NCBI RefSeq assembly: GCF_025943985.1
Contig: NZ_JAPCWE010000013.1
Span: forward strand, 32,863-96,862
Origin: Anaerorudis cellulosivorans
GTDB lineage: Bacteria; Bacteroidota; Bacteroidia; Bacteroidales; Dysgonomonadaceae
Length of the DNA: 64,000 nt
Direction: 5' to 3'
Part shown: piece after piece, positions 18,587 through 31,204 of the stretch
Numbering within the stretch: the first letter of the stretch is position 1
How the letters are laid out: each line of letters begins with the position of its first letter
Made by a program: the position numbers and the translations under genes
The notes under the pieces: model-generated
Told to the model about the DNA's origin: nothing
Database searches by the model: none
What the model saw: the letters and a program-made list of their open reading frames with translations, nothing else

Positions 18587-20722
18587 TTACAATTGCTCGT
18601 CTATTGCCTCTATTTTTCTGGCAATAAAAGCAAGATCGTCTTTAATCTTTTCCACTTTCCGGTTCATATCCTCCAACAAACTGTTGCCACGTTTAGATGA
18701 AACGGAAAGAAAACCGATGTTGTTTTCATAAGTTTGCAGCTCATTTTTCATCCGCTCGTACTGACGCATAAGGCGTTCGCGTTCGCGATAATTTTGATTT
18801 CTTGGATTGCCCGATTTTGATGGATCGAAAGAATGCATGCCGACACTTCCGAGTTTCCGCTCCGATTTATCGATATTCAACCGATCAAATTGCGCATTTA
18901 CTGCCTCATGAAATTCTTCATACACCTTATCTTTCAATTTATAGGGCACGTGACCGATTTCATACCATTCGTCTATCAATTGATGTAATCGGGCCAACGC
19001 CTCTTCGGAAGACAACATCGGATCCAACTTGTTTATTTTTTCGATAATTTCGTTCTTCTTCTCCAGATTCTTTGTTTCTGATTCATACTGAGATGAAGTA
19101 TGTATTTTTTTCTGTTCGAAAAAATAATCGCAGGCCGTTATGAAACGTTTCCAAATGCTATCCACATATTTCCTGGGAACCAAACCGATTTCTTTCCATT
19201 CCTTTTGGATTTCTATCATTTCTTGTGTGGTATTCTTCCAGTCCTGACTGTCTTTCAGTGCTTCAGCTCGTTCACACAATGCGATTTTTTTCCGGAGGTT
19301 TTCCTCCATTTCCTGTCGCATCGATTTATAAAATGCACTCTTATTCTTAAAAAAGGTATTGCAAGCTGCATGATAACGTTCATAAATTTTTGTACGCGAT
19401 TTTCTGGGAACATGCCCAATCTGACGCCATTGTTCCTGAATATCCAGCACTTCATTCAGTTGCTTTTTCCAATCATTAATATTTATAAGTTTGGAATAAT
19501 CGATTGATTCCAATTTTTCGCACAGTTCCGTTTTCTTTTTGAGGTTTTCGTTCTCTTCTTCTTTAATCTCCTCAAAATGTTGTTGGTATTTTTTATTGAT
19601 TTTGGTCGATGCTTCTTTAAAACGCAACCAAATTATCTCCCGATCTTTTCGGGCAACCGGGCCTATTTCGCGCCATTGTTGATGCAAATTCTGCAATTGA
19701 TGAAATGCGGATACGATATCGGGTTCATCATCCAATCGTTCGGCAGCTTCGCATAATTCGGTTTTTAACTCGTAATTCTTCTTAAAATCGTATTTTCGGA
19801 ACTCGTTGTTTATGCGTACCAGATCATAAAATTTCTCTACATACAGCTGATAGTTCTTCCACAGTTCATTCGCTTTTGATTGAGGAATCGATTGAATATC
19901 TTTCCATTGCTGCTGCAAGTCCTTAAATTCGCGATAAATTATATTGAAATCTTCTTGCCCCTGATCTTCGATTAAAGTCTTAATTCGATCGATAATGGCC
20001 AGTTTTTTGGCCAGATTTTTTTCTTTCTCGGCTTCTTCTTGAGCCTTAATTTGCAATCGTTTTTCTTTTATTTTCTGAAGAAGATTTTTACCCTCGATAT
20101 ACGGTTCCGATTCCTGAGCAACAAAATCGATCTCATCGCCCCCTTCTTCGATGAATTTATTTTTTTGTTTTTCAACTTCGTTTCGAAGTAAACGATAAAA
20201 CTGAGCTTTAGCCACATCCACTTCTTTGCGTTGCGGCTTGTCGGATGCAGCCAATTCACGAAGCTTCACAATAATCTCGTCGATAGAAAGCTGTGTGATA
20301 AATTCATCACCCAATTCTTCTATTTGTTCCTCTTCCCCACCTTCGTCCTCTTCGTCCTCTTCTTCCTCTTCGATTATTTCAAGCCCATAGTCTATTTCGA
20401 AATCTGCCCCCTCAAGATCCTCGTTCCCGTCGCCGCCATCATCCTTTTCTTCCTCCTTCTCAATTGGCTTCTTTTCATCCTTTCCGGCTGAGAGATCAAC
20501 ATGCTCAACAGATTCTTCTTCTTTTACAGGAATATCTTCCTGCTGCAAATCCGATTCGCGAAAAACAGATTCTTCTTTTTCCTGTTTTTCGTCAATTTCA
20601 GGCATTTCGGCTTTCTTATCTGAAATACCTGCCTCCGGATTCGTGGGCAAAAGAGCTTTTAGAGTAACGTTTTCATCATTAACGGCTAGTTTGCCGTCAT
20701 CGAGATTATTGTTCGTATTCAT
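18587..20722 (-). CDS. DUF349 repeat protein
   Basis: A 711-residue soluble, highly charged, alpha-helical protein. The first 150 residues are very acidic and low complexity (EEEEDEEDEGGEEEQ). From about 230 onward at least four DUF349 helical repeats follow, each with the pattern W-K-x-I-G-x-V-P-R-K (for example QWRQIGHVPRKSRTKIYERY and EWKEIGLVPRKYVDSIWKRF). A coiled coil closes the protein. The family is widespread in Bacteroidetes without a settled function. It is isolated from der by 282 bp. Confidence 0.85.
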   Translation of the reverse strand: MNTNNNLDDGKLAVNDENVTLKALLPTNPEAGISDKKAEMPEIDEKQEKEESVFRESDLQQEDIPVKEEESVEHVDLSAGKDEKKPIEKEEEKDDGGDGNEDLEGADFEIDYGLEIIEEEEEDEEDEGGEEEQIEELGDEFITQLSIDEIIVKLRELAASDKPQRKEVDVAKAQFYRLLRNEVEKQKNKFIEEGGDEIDFVAQESEPYIEGKNLLQKIKEKRLQIKAQEEAEKEKNLAKKLAIIDRIKTLIEDQGQEDFNIIYREFKDLQQQWKDIQSIPQSKANELWKNYQLYVEKFYDLVRINNEFRKYDFKKNYELKTELCEAAERLDDEPDIVSAFHQLQNLHQQWREIGPVARKDREIIWLRFKEASTKINKKYQQHFEEIKEEENENLKKKTELCEKLESIDYSKLININDWKKQLNEVLDIQEQWRQIGHVPRKSRTKIYERYHAACNTFFKNKSAFYKSMRQEMEENLRKKIALCERAEALKDSQDWKNTTQEMIEIQKEWKEIGLVPRKYVDSIWKRFITACDYFFEQKKIHTSSQYESETKNLEKKNEIIEKINKLDPMLSSEEALARLHQLIDEWYEIGHVPYKLKDKVYEEFHEAVNAQFDRLNIDKSERKLGSVGMHSFDPSKSGNPRNQNYRERERLMRQYERMKNELQTYENNIGFLSVSSKRGNSLLEDMNRKVEKIKDDLAFIARKIEAIDEQL

Positions 20723-21004
20723 CAGTTTTTAATCCTTCTTTTTTGTTTCAATTCAATGTATTGAAATCCAACTTTTCGAAAACTATCCGACATATCTGCG
20801 CCGGATTTACAATATTTTATACAAAATAACACATTATTTTTCGTATTTCATCGTTTTTGCAGAATTTTATTTCATCCAAAATTTCAAAAACAATAGGATT
20901 GATTATTTTCCCTCACCACAATTACTATCGACATGGAAATCTGCAAAGTAAAAAATTATCCTCCTTATTCATCAAATTAGTATACAAATACATCCCTTTT
21001 TTTC

Positions 21005-22318
21005 TTATTTTTCTCTGAAAAACAAATGAATGGGAGTGCCTGTCAAGTTCCAGTTTTCACGCATTTGGTTCTCAAGAAATCGCTTATAAGGCTCTTTAAC
21101 CCATTGTGGAAGGTTACAGAAAAACACAAACGACGGTATTTGTGTATTGGGCAACTGGGTAATATATTTGATTTTGATGTATTTCCCCTTATTTGAGGGT
21201 GGTGGCGTTCTTTCAATGATCGGGAGTAACACTTCATTGAGTTTTGCCGTGGGTATTTTTTGTTTTCTGTTCCGATAAACCTCTTTTGAAGCCTCCATTA
21301 CTTTGAGCAAACGCTGTTTGGAAAGCGCAGAACCAAAAATAACGGGAAAATCGGTAAAGGGGGCTAACCGTTGCCTAATGGCATTTTCATATTCCTTATG
21401 AAGTTTACTGTCTTTCTCTTCAATCAAATCCCATTTATTCACAAAGACCACCAGCCCTTTTTTGTTTTTTTGAATAAGCGAAAAAATACTCAAGTCTTGA
21501 CTCTCGATTCCCCGCTCAGCATCGATCATCAGAATGCAGACATCGGCATTTTCGATGACCCGGATTGAGCGGATCACCGAAAAATATTCGGGCCCTTCGT
21601 TCACCTTTCCCTTTTTGCGAATACCTGCCGTATCGATGAGGTAAAAATCCATACCGAATTTATTGTAACGGGTATAAATGGAATCGCGTGTCGTACCTGC
21701 AATATGGGTAACAATGTTGCGTTCTTCGCCTATCAGTGCGTTCACGAACGAGGATTTTCCGACATTCGGCCGACCCACTACAGCAATTTTGGGTATGTCC
21801 GTCACATCTTCCTCTTCTCCCCCCTCTTCCAATAAAGTAAGAATATGATCCAGCAAGTCACCCGTTCCGGAACCGTTGATGGACGAAACACTAAACGGAT
21901 CACCCAACCCGAGAGCATAAAATTCGGCCGATTGATACCCAAACTCAAAATTGTCGGCTTTGTTGGAAACCACCACTACCGGTTTATTTGATCGCCTCAG
22001 CATATTGGCAATTTCTGTATCTAAATCGGTAATGCCATTTCTCACATCCACCACAAAAAGAATGACATCGGCCTCTTCTACTGCAATGTTGACCTGCTTG
22101 TTGATCTCATCCTCCAATATATCGTCGGAATTCACAATCCAACCACCGGTATCTACCAACGAAAATTCACGTCCGTTCCAAAAAACTTTCCCGTATTGGC
22201 GATCACGTGTAGTGCCGGCAATTTCTGTTACAATAGCCTGTCGACTCTGAGTCAATCGGTTGAATAACGTCGATTTTCCGACATTGGGGCGTCCTACAAT
22301 AGCAACTAATTTTTTCAT
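21005..22318 (-). CDS. der: Ribosome biogenesis GTPase Der (EngA)
   Basis: A 437-residue protein with two tandem GTPase domains, the mark of Der. Each has its own P-loop ([12 protein letters not shown] at about 8-19 and [12 protein letters not shown] at about 180), switch II DTGG and DTAG, and NKxD (NKAD and NKWD). A C-terminal KH-like domain ends in [11 protein letters not shown]. Der assists 50S assembly. It follows era by 42 bp; the adjacent placement of two ribosome GTPases is typical of this phylum. Confidence 0.95.
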   Translation of the reverse strand: MKKLVAIVGRPNVGKSTLFNRLTQSRQAIVTEIAGTTRDRQYGKVFWNGREFSLVDTGGWIVNSDDILEDEINKQVNIAVEEADVILFVVDVRNGITDLDTEIANMLRRSNKPVVVVSNKADNFEFGYQSAEFYALGLGDPFSVSSINGSGTGDLLDHILTLLEEGGEEEDVTDIPKIAVVGRPNVGKSSFVNALIGEERNIVTHIAGTTRDSIYTRYNKFGMDFYLIDTAGIRKKGKVNEGPEYFSVIRSIRVIENADVCILMIDAERGIESQDLSIFSLIQKNKKGLVVFVNKWDLIEEKDSKLHKEYENAIRQRLAPFTDFPVIFGSALSKQRLLKVMEASKEVYRNRKQKIPTAKLNEVLLPIIERTPPPSNKGKYIKIKYITQLPNTQIPSFVFFCNLPQWVKEPYKRFLENQMRENWNLTGTPIHLFFREK

Positions 22319-22360
22319 ACTTCTTTTCTCAAAAGGAGGTGTGTTATCTCCAAAAATCCA

Positions 22361-23254
22361 TCAATCCAATTTGTAACCTAATGACCGCAATATTCTTTCG
22401 TTGTTTCTCCAATCTTTTTCAACCTTTACAAAAAGCTGCAGGTAAACTCTCTTTTCAAAAAAGCGTTCGATATCTTTACGCGCCATCGTACCCAGCTTTT
22501 TCAAGGCTTCGCCCTTATGCCCGATTATGATTCCCTTCTGAGAATCGCGCTCCACCCATATCACGGCACGGATACGGATGATATCGTTTTCTTCCTTAAA
22601 TTCTTCCACCAACACCTCCAACGAATAGGGCACTTCCTTCTGATACAGCATCAAGGCTTTCTCCCGAATAATTTCCGAAACAAAAAAGCGCGCGGGTCTG
22701 TCGGTCAAGGCGTCTTTTTCGAAATAGGGAGGCGATTCGGGCAAAAGTTCCACTATTCGTTTCTTGATTTCCTCTATCCCGAAATTGTTTAATGCCGAAA
22801 CCGGATAAATTTCAGCTTTGGGCAACAATTCATGCCATTGATCCACCAGCTTTTCCAGTTCTGTCTGATTCGTAAGATCGATCTTATTGATGAGCAACAG
22901 CACAGGAATATCCATTTGTCGTACACGTTGCAGAAAATCATCGTTTTTATCGATCGTTTCCACCACATCGGTAACATATAGCAACACATCCGCATCATCC
23001 AAAGCCGAAAGCGAAAAAGACAGCATCTGCTCCTGCAGTTTATAATTGGGTCGAAGCACACCCGGCGTATCGGAATAAACCACCTGATATTCCGGTGTAT
23101 TCACAATGCCGATGATGCGATGTCGCGTGGTTTGCGATTTCGAAGTAATGATGGAAAGTTTTTCTCCTACCAATAAATTCATAAGTGTGGATTTACCCAC
23201 ATTAGGATTCCCGACAATATTGACGAAACCCGATCGATGTTTATTTTCTGTCAT
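22361..23254 (-). CDS. era: GTPase Era
   Basis: A 297-residue GTPase with G1 [13 protein letters not shown]3 DTPGV, G4 NKID and the C-terminal KH domain containing IIGHKGEALKKLGTMARKDIE and FFEKRVYLQLFVKV. Era binds the 3' end of 16S rRNA in 30S maturation. It starts 8 bp after the carboxylesterase stop, and der follows by 42 bp. Confidence 0.95.
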   Translation of the reverse strand: MTENKHRSGFVNIVGNPNVGKSTLMNLLVGEKLSIITSKSQTTRHRIIGIVNTPEYQVVYSDTPGVLRPNYKLQEQMLSFSLSALDDADVLLYVTDVVETIDKNDDFLQRVRQMDIPVLLLINKIDLTNQTELEKLVDQWHELLPKAEIYPVSALNNFGIEEIKKRIVELLPESPPYFEKDALTDRPARFFVSEIIREKALMLYQKEVPYSLEVLVEEFKEENDIIRIRAVIWVERDSQKGIIIGHKGEALKKLGTMARKDIERFFEKRVYLQLFVKVEKDWRNNERILRSLGYKLD

Positions 23255-23262
23255 TCAATATA

Positions 23263-24834
23263 TTAAAAATGCACATTCCTTAAATACAGATAGCGATCGC
23301 GATGTTGCTCTTTTTGTAACCGGGTGTTGCTGCCAATGATCATCACATCGGCCGGTTGGTTTGGTCTGACAGGCAACCAAACAGGAACGCCGAAACCATT
23401 TGGATTGCCTTTTTTGATAAAATGGGCAAAAAACAATTGCGAGAGGGTCGAAACAAAATAATCTTCCGATTGCCAATCATAAACGTCGTTAACCGGCAAA
23501 TTACCCAACACATATTCGATTTCGGCTGAATGAACCGCTCCTTTAATCAACGGGTCGTCGCCGGTTTTTGCATTTTTGTAACCCGGACGGGGATGAACAA
23601 AATAATAGCGATATACCTTTTTATCCCCGGTTTGTGCGTGGATGTCCGACCAATTCCATGTTCCGTAACCGATAAACATATCACCGGCCAAATCCGTGGC
23701 AACCTGAGCAACTTCCTCATCGGAATTGGCTTTATAAACCTTCAATAACCCTTCTGCAATATCGGGATAACGTTGTCTTACAGCTTTTTCATAATTTTCT
23801 ACCGTAACCTCTTCGTTTCCCAGTAGCGCTTTATAATGGCCCTCCATTGAATTCCAACCCACGAGCAGAGGGACATGAGCTTGTTTACCTTTCGAAAAAA
23901 TGGTTTCCGGTTTTTCCGGGAAAAAATAACCGTCCACAATAACCCCAAAGGAGGGAACATCCTTTCGTTGGGTCATTTTCAGCAACCGATCGGCAGGAAG
24001 AGTGCGCAGATCGTTCAGATTGCCGGCTCCCACTGCCTTCTGAAACAAAAGTCCCCGGTTTTCGGCTTCCGCCAAAGAAAGCATCTCCCTGAAGCCCAAC
24101 AATGAACCGCTTTCTCCTATGGCACCGGCAATCAGATGGCGCGACAACGGCGAGGCCATCTGTGCACTTACCGAAAATGAGCCGGCCGATTCACCACCGA
24201 TGGTGATTTTCCCGGGGTCGCCTCCAAAACGGGCTATATTGCGTTTAACCCATTGCAAGGCTGCAGCCTGATCGAGCAACCCGTAATTCCCGGAAGCTCG
24301 GTGAGGCGATTCCCTTGTCAATTCGGGATGACTGAAAAATCCGAATATACCCAGACGATAATTAATCGTTACCGCTATAATACCCTGTCTGGCCATACTT
24401 TCACCGTCATAGCGGTATTCCGAACCATCTCCGGCAATAAAACCACCGCCGTAAAAATAAACCAGAACGGGAAGTTTTTCCCGGTAGTTTTTCGAAGGAG
24501 TCCATACATTCAGATACAAACAATCTTCACTCATCCCGTTGGATCGGAAACGCATGTCGCTAAAAACCGGCAATTGCATGGCACGCGGACCAAATTGAAC
24601 CGTTTTTTTAACTCCCCCCCAATTTTTTACGGGTTGTGGTTCTCTCCAACGCAATTCTCCCACCGGAGGCTGAGCATAAGGAATACCCCTGAAAATCCTA
24701 ACCCCGGCCTTTTCGAATCCTTCGATGATACCATTTTCGGTGCTTGCACGAACAAAAACGGTATCGCACTTCTCTTGTGCATAACCCTCAACAAGTATAC
24801 TTAAAAGGGTTGCTATTAACATTATTTTCTTCAT
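23263..24834 (-). CDS. Secreted type B carboxylesterase
   Basis: A 523-residue alpha/beta hydrolase with a signal peptide (MKKIMLIATLLSILVEGYAQ). The oxyanion block YFYGGGFIAGDG, the nucleophile elbow GGESAGSFSV and a histidine-bearing segment GAVHSAEIEYVLG complete the catalytic machinery. FRGIPYAQPPVGELRWREPQ is the standard N-terminal signature of the family. The likely location is periplasmic; the substrate cannot be deduced. It precedes era by 8 bp, where fabH is more common in relatives, so this is probably a local insertion into the operon. Confidence 0.9.
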   Translation of the reverse strand: MKKIMLIATLLSILVEGYAQEKCDTVFVRASTENGIIEGFEKAGVRIFRGIPYAQPPVGELRWREPQPVKNWGGVKKTVQFGPRAMQLPVFSDMRFRSNGMSEDCLYLNVWTPSKNYREKLPVLVYFYGGGFIAGDGSEYRYDGESMARQGIIAVTINYRLGIFGFFSHPELTRESPHRASGNYGLLDQAAALQWVKRNIARFGGDPGKITIGGESAGSFSVSAQMASPLSRHLIAGAIGESGSLLGFREMLSLAEAENRGLLFQKAVGAGNLNDLRTLPADRLLKMTQRKDVPSFGVIVDGYFFPEKPETIFSKGKQAHVPLLVGWNSMEGHYKALLGNEEVTVENYEKAVRQRYPDIAEGLLKVYKANSDEEVAQVATDLAGDMFIGYGTWNWSDIHAQTGDKKVYRYYFVHPRPGYKNAKTGDDPLIKGAVHSAEIEYVLGNLPVNDVYDWQSEDYFVSTLSQLFFAHFIKKGNPNGFGVPVWLPVRPNQPADVMIIGSNTRLQKEQHRDRYLYLRNVHF

Positions 24835-24907
24835 CGAAAGGTATTAGTTTTTTCTCGTTTGCAAAAATAAAAAATATAAGCCGTTTTTCCAAATTAATAC
24901 TTCATTC

Positions 24908-24970
24908 ACCCTGTTTGTACATAACAGGGTTATGTTGGAGGTAAACTGCCATCGTATAATGGCGGTTTAC
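24908..24970. promoter_or_regulatory. Two adjacent hairpins in the esterase/mdh divergent region
   Basis: Hairpin 1 at 24908-24930 pairs ACCCTGTT with AACAGGGT around seven bases. Hairpin 2 at 24941-24970 pairs GTAAACTGCCAT with ATGGCGGTTTAC (one G-T wobble) around six bases. Neither is followed by a T run. The position between two divergent starts argues for an operator pair or RNA leader structures rather than terminators. Confidence 0.4.
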
Positions 24971-25079
24971 ATTTTCGATTTAAGCATTATTTGCTTTATC
25001 TTTTTCGTCAGTTCATGAACATCTTGTAATTTTGGTGTTTTGAAATTGGAAAAATTATTTTTTAATAAATTTTTAAATT

Positions 25080-26078
25080 ATGAACTTTTTAACAAACGAA
25101 AAATTAACGATTGTCGGAGCTGCCGGCATGATTGGTTCCAATATGGCACAAACAGCAGCCATTATGCGACTTTCCTCTAACATCTGCCTGTACGATGTTT
25201 ATGAACCCGGAGTGGAAGGAGTGTACGAAGAAATGCGTCATTGTGGATTTGACGACATTGAATTTACCTTTACAACCGATGTAAAAGAAGCTTTTACCAA
25301 TGCCGGATACATTGTTTCATCGGGAGGTGCTCCACGAAAAGGAGGAATGACTCGCGAAGATCTGTTGAAAGGAAATGCTCAAATTGCTGCGCAATTGGGT
25401 AAAGATATCAAAACCTACTGCAGCGATCTGAAACATCTCACCGTAATTTTTAATCCAACAGACATCACCGGACTTGTAGCACTTATCCATTCGGGATTAA
25501 AACCTACGCAGGTAACCACTCTTGCCGCTCTCGACAGCATACGTTTGCAAAGCGAATTAGCCAAATATTTCAAAATAAAACAAAACCAAGTAACCAATGC
25601 CCGCACTTACGGCGGACACGGTGAACAAATGGCCGTTTTTGCATCGACTGCAAAAATTAACGGAACACCTCTTCTCGATCTCATCGGAACGCCTGCCTTG
25701 CCGCTCGAAGAATGGGAAGCCCTGAAGCAGCGTGTCATCGACGGAGGTGCAAATATCATCCGATTACGCGGACGCTCCTCATTCCAAAGCCCTGCCTATG
25801 TATCCACCGAGATGATCCGTGCAGCTATGGGCGGTGAAGCATTCCGTTGGCCGGCAGGTTGCTATGTCAATAGTTACGGTTTCGAAAAGATTATGATGGC
25901 TATGGAAACTACCATTACTAAAGAAGGGGTTACTTATAGCGAAGTTAAGGGTACGGAAGAAGAAAAAGCCGAATTAATGAAAAGCTACGAACATTTAAAA
26001 AACTTGCGGAGCCAAGTTATCGAAATGGGAATTATCCCGCCACTCGATCAATGGAATACCCTCAATCCAAACTTATAA
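25080..26078 (+). CDS. mdh: Malate dehydrogenase, Bacteroidetes type
   Basis: A 332-residue NAD-dependent dehydrogenase. The N-terminus [19 protein letters not shown] forms the Rossmann loop; [14 protein letters not shown] and the catalytic-histidine segment [12 protein letters not shown] are present. It resembles the 330-residue form annotated as malate dehydrogenase in Bacteroides, distinct from the common 310-residue enzyme. It would interconvert malate and oxaloacetate in the reductive branch to succinate. It is monocistronic and ends at a strong terminator. Confidence 0.85.
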   Translation: MNFLTNEKLTIVGAAGMIGSNMAQTAAIMRLSSNICLYDVYEPGVEGVYEEMRHCGFDDIEFTFTTDVKEAFTNAGYIVSSGGAPRKGGMTREDLLKGNAQIAAQLGKDIKTYCSDLKHLTVIFNPTDITGLVALIHSGLKPTQVTTLAALDSIRLQSELAKYFKIKQNQVTNARTYGGHGEQMAVFASTAKINGTPLLDLIGTPALPLEEWEALKQRVIDGGANIIRLRGRSSFQSPAYVSTEMIRAAMGGEAFRWPAGCYVNSYGFEKIMMAMETTITKEGVTYSEVKGTEEEKAELMKSYEHLKNLRSQVIEMGIIPPLDQWNTLNPNL

Positions 26079-26096
26079 AAAAATCGCTCGATACAG

Positions 26097-26131
26097 AAAA
26101 AGGAGGGTGCCGCATGTGTACCCTCCTTTTT
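26097..26131. terminator. Terminator between mdh and hppA
   Basis: A stem of AGGAGGGT with ACCCTCCT, extended by AAAA/TTTT, with an 11-base loop and T run. It is 20 bases after the mdh stop and 60 before the convergent hppA stop, and works on either strand. Confidence 0.85.
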
Positions 26132-26190
26132 TATCTTGTAAAACAATATTCAGCATCCGATCGGACACCTCATATCCGGCAAACGTATTT

Positions 26191-28401
26191 TTATCCCAAT
26201 AAACTCCAGGAAACGGTTAACCCCGCCATAACAATGGAAACCATGCTCATGAGTTTGATCAAGATATTCAACGACGGACCGGATGTATCCTTGAAAGGAT
26301 CACCAACAGTATCGCCAACCACAGCAGCCTTGTGCGCATCGCTTCCTTTCCCTCCGAGATTGCCCTCTTCGATATATTTCTTCGCATTGTCCCAGGCACC
26401 GCCCGAATTAGCCATAAACACCGCCAATACAAATCCCGAACCGAGTCCGCCTGCCAATAATCCCATCACGCCTGAAACCCCCATCGTAATCCCTACCAAT
26501 ATAGGAATAATAATGGCAAGCAACGAGGGCAACAGCATTTCGTGTTGAGCACCTTTGGTAGAAATGGAAACGCACCGGGCATAATCGGGAACGGCTTCGC
26601 CGGTGAGAATGCCTTTTATCTCACGAAACTGACGACGCACCTCTTCCACCATTTTTTGAGCAGCACGTCCGACAGCATTCATCGTAAGTCCGCAAAACAA
26701 AAACGCCATCATCGAACCAATGAAAATCCCCGCCAAAACCTTGGGATTCATCAGGGTAACCTGAAAGTAATTCATGAAATCGATCAAACTCGCTTTTGCA
26801 ACCTCTACCGTGTTGCCATCGGCAAATTCAAGCACTGTGTCGCCCAATCGCAACAACCCGATTCTGATCTCTTCCATATACGAAGCTAACAGGGCGAGCG
26901 CTGTCAATGCCGCAGAACCAATGGCAAACCCCTTACCGGTAGCCGCTGTGGTATTACCCAATGCATCAAGTGCATCGGTACGTTTACGCACCTCAGGCTC
27001 CAAACCGCACATTTCTGCATTTCCTCCGGCATTATCGGCAATGGGCCCATAAGCGTCGGTAGCAAGTGTAATTCCTAAAGTAGACAACATACCGACGGCG
27101 GCAATGGCTATACCGTATAACCCCATGCCAATATTTTCAGCCGAAAGCATATTTTTTATGTCAAATCCAAGAGGACTTAAATAAGAAATAAGAATCGCAA
27201 AAACTATGGAAACAACCGGAATAACAGTGGAAATCATTCCCGACCCCATTCCGGAAATGATGACAGTAGCAGGACCCGTTTGCGAACTTTCGGCAATACG
27301 CCGGGTGGGTTTATACGAATGAGAGGTAAAATATTCGGTTCCCTGACCAATTACAATACCTGCCAACAAACCGGCAATAACCGAAAACGATAAACCGATC
27401 CAATTCTCGAATCCGAGTAAAAACAAAATCACGAACGTAAAAATGGCAATAAAAAAGGCACTGGTGTTCACCCCTCTGTTCAAGGCTTTCATCAACATTT
27501 TCATGTCGGCATCTTCCTTGGTCCTCACCAAAAAAATGCCGAATATAGATAAAAAGACGCCAACCGCTGCAATAATCATGGGGGCAAATACGGCTTTTTG
27601 CTGCATAGCCGGATTCGATATAAAAGCCGAAGCGCCAAGAGCTGCCGTAGAGAGAATCGAACCGCAATACGATTCATAAAGATCGGCTCCCATTCCGGCT
27701 ACATCACCCACATTATCACCCACATTATCGGCAATGGTTGCCGGATTTCGGGGATCGTCTTCCGGGATGCCCGCTTCAACCTTCCCAACCAAATCGGCAC
27801 CAACATCGGCAGCCTTTGTATAAATGCCACCGCCTACACGGGCAAACAAAGCCTGTGTAGAAGCACCCATCCCGAAGGTCAGCATGGTGGTGGTAATCAT
27901 AATGAGTTTGTGGCCTGTATCGGCATTCTCTATAAAATGGTCGAGAATCAGATACCACACCGAAATATCCAACAAAGCAAGACCCACTACCACAAGACCC
28001 ATCACGGCTCCCGAACGAAAAGCAATCTGCAAACCTTTATTCAACGATTTCCTTGCTGCATTTGTCGTGCGAGCCGAAGCATACGTAGCCGTTTTCATTC
28101 CGAAAAATCCGGCCAATCCCGAAAAAAAACCGCCGGTCAGAAAAGCAAACGGAACCCAATTGTTCTGTAACCCAAAATAGGCCATTACAGAAAAAATTAA
28201 AACCAATACCGCAAAAACAAGGGCTACCACCTTGTATTGCTGCTTAAGATACGACATTGCCCCTTCTCGAACATATTGGGCAATGGTTTTCATTTTTTCC
28301 GTTCCTTCGCTTTCGCGCATCATTCTTTTAAAAAAATAGAAAGCAAACCCCAACGCAAACAAAGAAGCCAATGGAACGACGTAGAAATAATTCATAGACA
28401 T
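26191..28401 (-). CDS. hppA: Membrane-bound ion-translocating pyrophosphatase
   Basis: A 736-residue protein with about 16 transmembrane helices. The pyrophosphate-binding motifs [37 protein letters not shown] and the C-terminal [13 protein letters not shown] are intact. [10 protein letters not shown] carries alanine where potassium-independent enzymes carry lysine, so a potassium-dependent, Na+- or Na+/H+-pumping form is likely. The enzyme couples PPi hydrolysis to ion export. It stands alone, divergent from the ROK gene. Confidence 0.94.
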   Translation of the reverse strand: MSMNYFYVVPLASLFALGFAFYFFKRMMRESEGTEKMKTIAQYVREGAMSYLKQQYKVVALVFAVLVLIFSVMAYFGLQNNWVPFAFLTGGFFSGLAGFFGMKTATYASARTTNAARKSLNKGLQIAFRSGAVMGLVVVGLALLDISVWYLILDHFIENADTGHKLIMITTTMLTFGMGASTQALFARVGGGIYTKAADVGADLVGKVEAGIPEDDPRNPATIADNVGDNVGDVAGMGADLYESYCGSILSTAALGASAFISNPAMQQKAVFAPMIIAAVGVFLSIFGIFLVRTKEDADMKMLMKALNRGVNTSAFFIAIFTFVILFLLGFENWIGLSFSVIAGLLAGIVIGQGTEYFTSHSYKPTRRIAESSQTGPATVIISGMGSGMISTVIPVVSIVFAILISYLSPLGFDIKNMLSAENIGMGLYGIAIAAVGMLSTLGITLATDAYGPIADNAGGNAEMCGLEPEVRKRTDALDALGNTTAATGKGFAIGSAALTALALLASYMEEIRIGLLRLGDTVLEFADGNTVEVAKASLIDFMNYFQVTLMNPKVLAGIFIGSMMAFLFCGLTMNAVGRAAQKMVEEVRRQFREIKGILTGEAVPDYARCVSISTKGAQHEMLLPSLLAIIIPILVGITMGVSGVMGLLAGGLGSGFVLAVFMANSGGAWDNAKKYIEEGNLGGKGSDAHKAAVVGDTVGDPFKDTSGPSLNILIKLMSMVSIVMAGLTVSWSLLG

Positions 28402-28547
28402 TTAGTTTTTAAAATTCCGGCTTAACAATACATTTAAATCGGCTACAAAGTTGCATAAAATATTCCAAAAATATGCACAAAAATTAAAGAACAGCGACGA
28501 ATAAAAAGTAAAAATCGATTTTTTTATTTTTTTGTCAGGATATTTAT

Positions 28548-28555
28548 TATTTTTG
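28548..28555 (+). promoter_or_regulatory. Candidate -7 promoter box for the ROK gene
   Basis: TATTTTTG fits the Bacteroidetes TAnnTTTG element, 60 bases before the ATG. A TTTG at 28531-28534 is closer than the usual 19-base spacing, so the -33 element is uncertain. Confidence 0.35.
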
Positions 28556-28614
28556 TATGTTTTCGATAATCAATCCGTCATTTATAAAAAGGATTACAAT
28601 TTAATCACAATAAT

Positions 28615-29820
28615 ATGGGAAAGAAATTTTTTATCAGCAACGACAAAAACCCGAAAAATGTGCAAATAAAAAAAGATATCATTAACCATTTCATTGCAAA
28701 TGGCAACGATACGATTGCAGAACTCTCCAAAGAATTGGATTTAAGCGTACCCACCGTTACCAAATTCATCGGAGAATTGATGGACCAGGGGTTAATTTGC
28801 GAGTACGGCAAGATGCAAACGACGGGCGGTCGTTATCCCAATGTTTACGGCTTAAACCCGACTTCCGTATATTTTGTGGGTGTCGATATGACGCGCCATC
28901 ATCTGAATATTGCGCTCATGGATTTTAAAGGCGATATCGTGCAAAGTCAAATGGGCATTCCTTTTACCTATGAAAATACATCCGAAGCGTTTGATGCCCT
29001 GTGCAATCACATTCAAAACTTTATCGACCAAACGGGCGAACTTAAAGAAAAAATCTACAGCATCAACCTCAATATTTCGGGACGTGTAAATCCCGAATCG
29101 GGTTACAGCTACAGCAGTTTCTATTTCAGCGAACAACCTGTCACCGAAATCCTTTCAACGAAACTTAATTTTAAAGTAGGTATCGATAACGATACCCGGG
29201 CAATGGCCTATGGCGAATATATGAAAGGGGTTGTGGAAGGAGAAAAGCAGGTAATCTTCGTTAACATAAGTTGGGGATTGGGGATCGGCATCATTATCGA
29301 CGGAAAATTGTACTACGGAAAATCGGGTTTTTCGGGAGAATTCGGACATTTTCCTGCATTCGACAATGAAATTCTTTGCCATTGCGGGAAAAAAGGCTGT
29401 CTGGAAACGGAAACGGCAGGAGTAGCCATCCACCGTATGATTTTGGAACGAATCAACAACGGCGAATCCTCCATTCTTACCGAAAAAGTAAAAGATTTGA
29501 ACCATCTCACGCTTACCGATATCATCAACGCCACCAACATGGAAGATCCGCTATGCATAGAAATTGTGGAGCAAGTGGGATATAAGCTCGGGAAATACAT
29601 TGCAGGTCTTATCAATATCTTTAATCCCGAATTGGTTATAATAGGCGGTCAGGTTTCCGAAACCGAAGGATTCATCATGTTACCTATCCGCAGTGCGGTA
29701 CGCAAATATTCGCTAAGTCTGGTAAATAAAGATACGCGCATTGTAAGCTCCAAGCTGAAACAAAAAGCCGGAATTATTGGCGCCTGCATGATAGCACGAA
29801 GCCGATTATTCGAACAATAA
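28615..29820 (+). CDS. ROK-family transcriptional regulator
   Basis: A 401-residue protein with an N-terminal winged helix (about residues 15-75, ELSKELDLSVPTVTKFIGEL as recognition unit) joined to a sugar-kinase-like ROK domain. The zinc motif CHCGKKGCLETE and the block GFSGEFGHFP are conserved. The fusion of HTH and ROK marks NagC/XylR-type repressors that sense a sugar, and the ATP site may be partly retained (GIDNDTRAMAYGE). The regulated genes are not obvious, because its neighbours are HppA and MetY. Confidence 0.88.
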   Translation: MGKKFFISNDKNPKNVQIKKDIINHFIANGNDTIAELSKELDLSVPTVTKFIGELMDQGLICEYGKMQTTGGRYPNVYGLNPTSVYFVGVDMTRHHLNIALMDFKGDIVQSQMGIPFTYENTSEAFDALCNHIQNFIDQTGELKEKIYSINLNISGRVNPESGYSYSSFYFSEQPVTEILSTKLNFKVGIDNDTRAMAYGEYMKGVVEGEKQVIFVNISWGLGIGIIIDGKLYYGKSGFSGEFGHFPAFDNEILCHCGKKGCLETETAGVAIHRMILERINNGESSILTEKVKDLNHLTLTDIINATNMEDPLCIEIVEQVGYKLGKYIAGLINIFNPELVIIGGQVSETEGFIMLPIRSAVRKYSLSLVNKDTRIVSSKLKQKAGIIGACMIARSRLFEQ

Positions 29821-29891
29821 ACCCGCTTTTATTGTTCATATCCGAACGGTTTTTCTTTCGCAAATCAGCGTTTGAATTTAATTTTACGTAA

Positions 29892-31169
<1,278 letters not shown>

Positions 31170-31204
31170 AAAACTTTTAGTCGGAAAGAAGGGTTTTGCA
31201 AATC

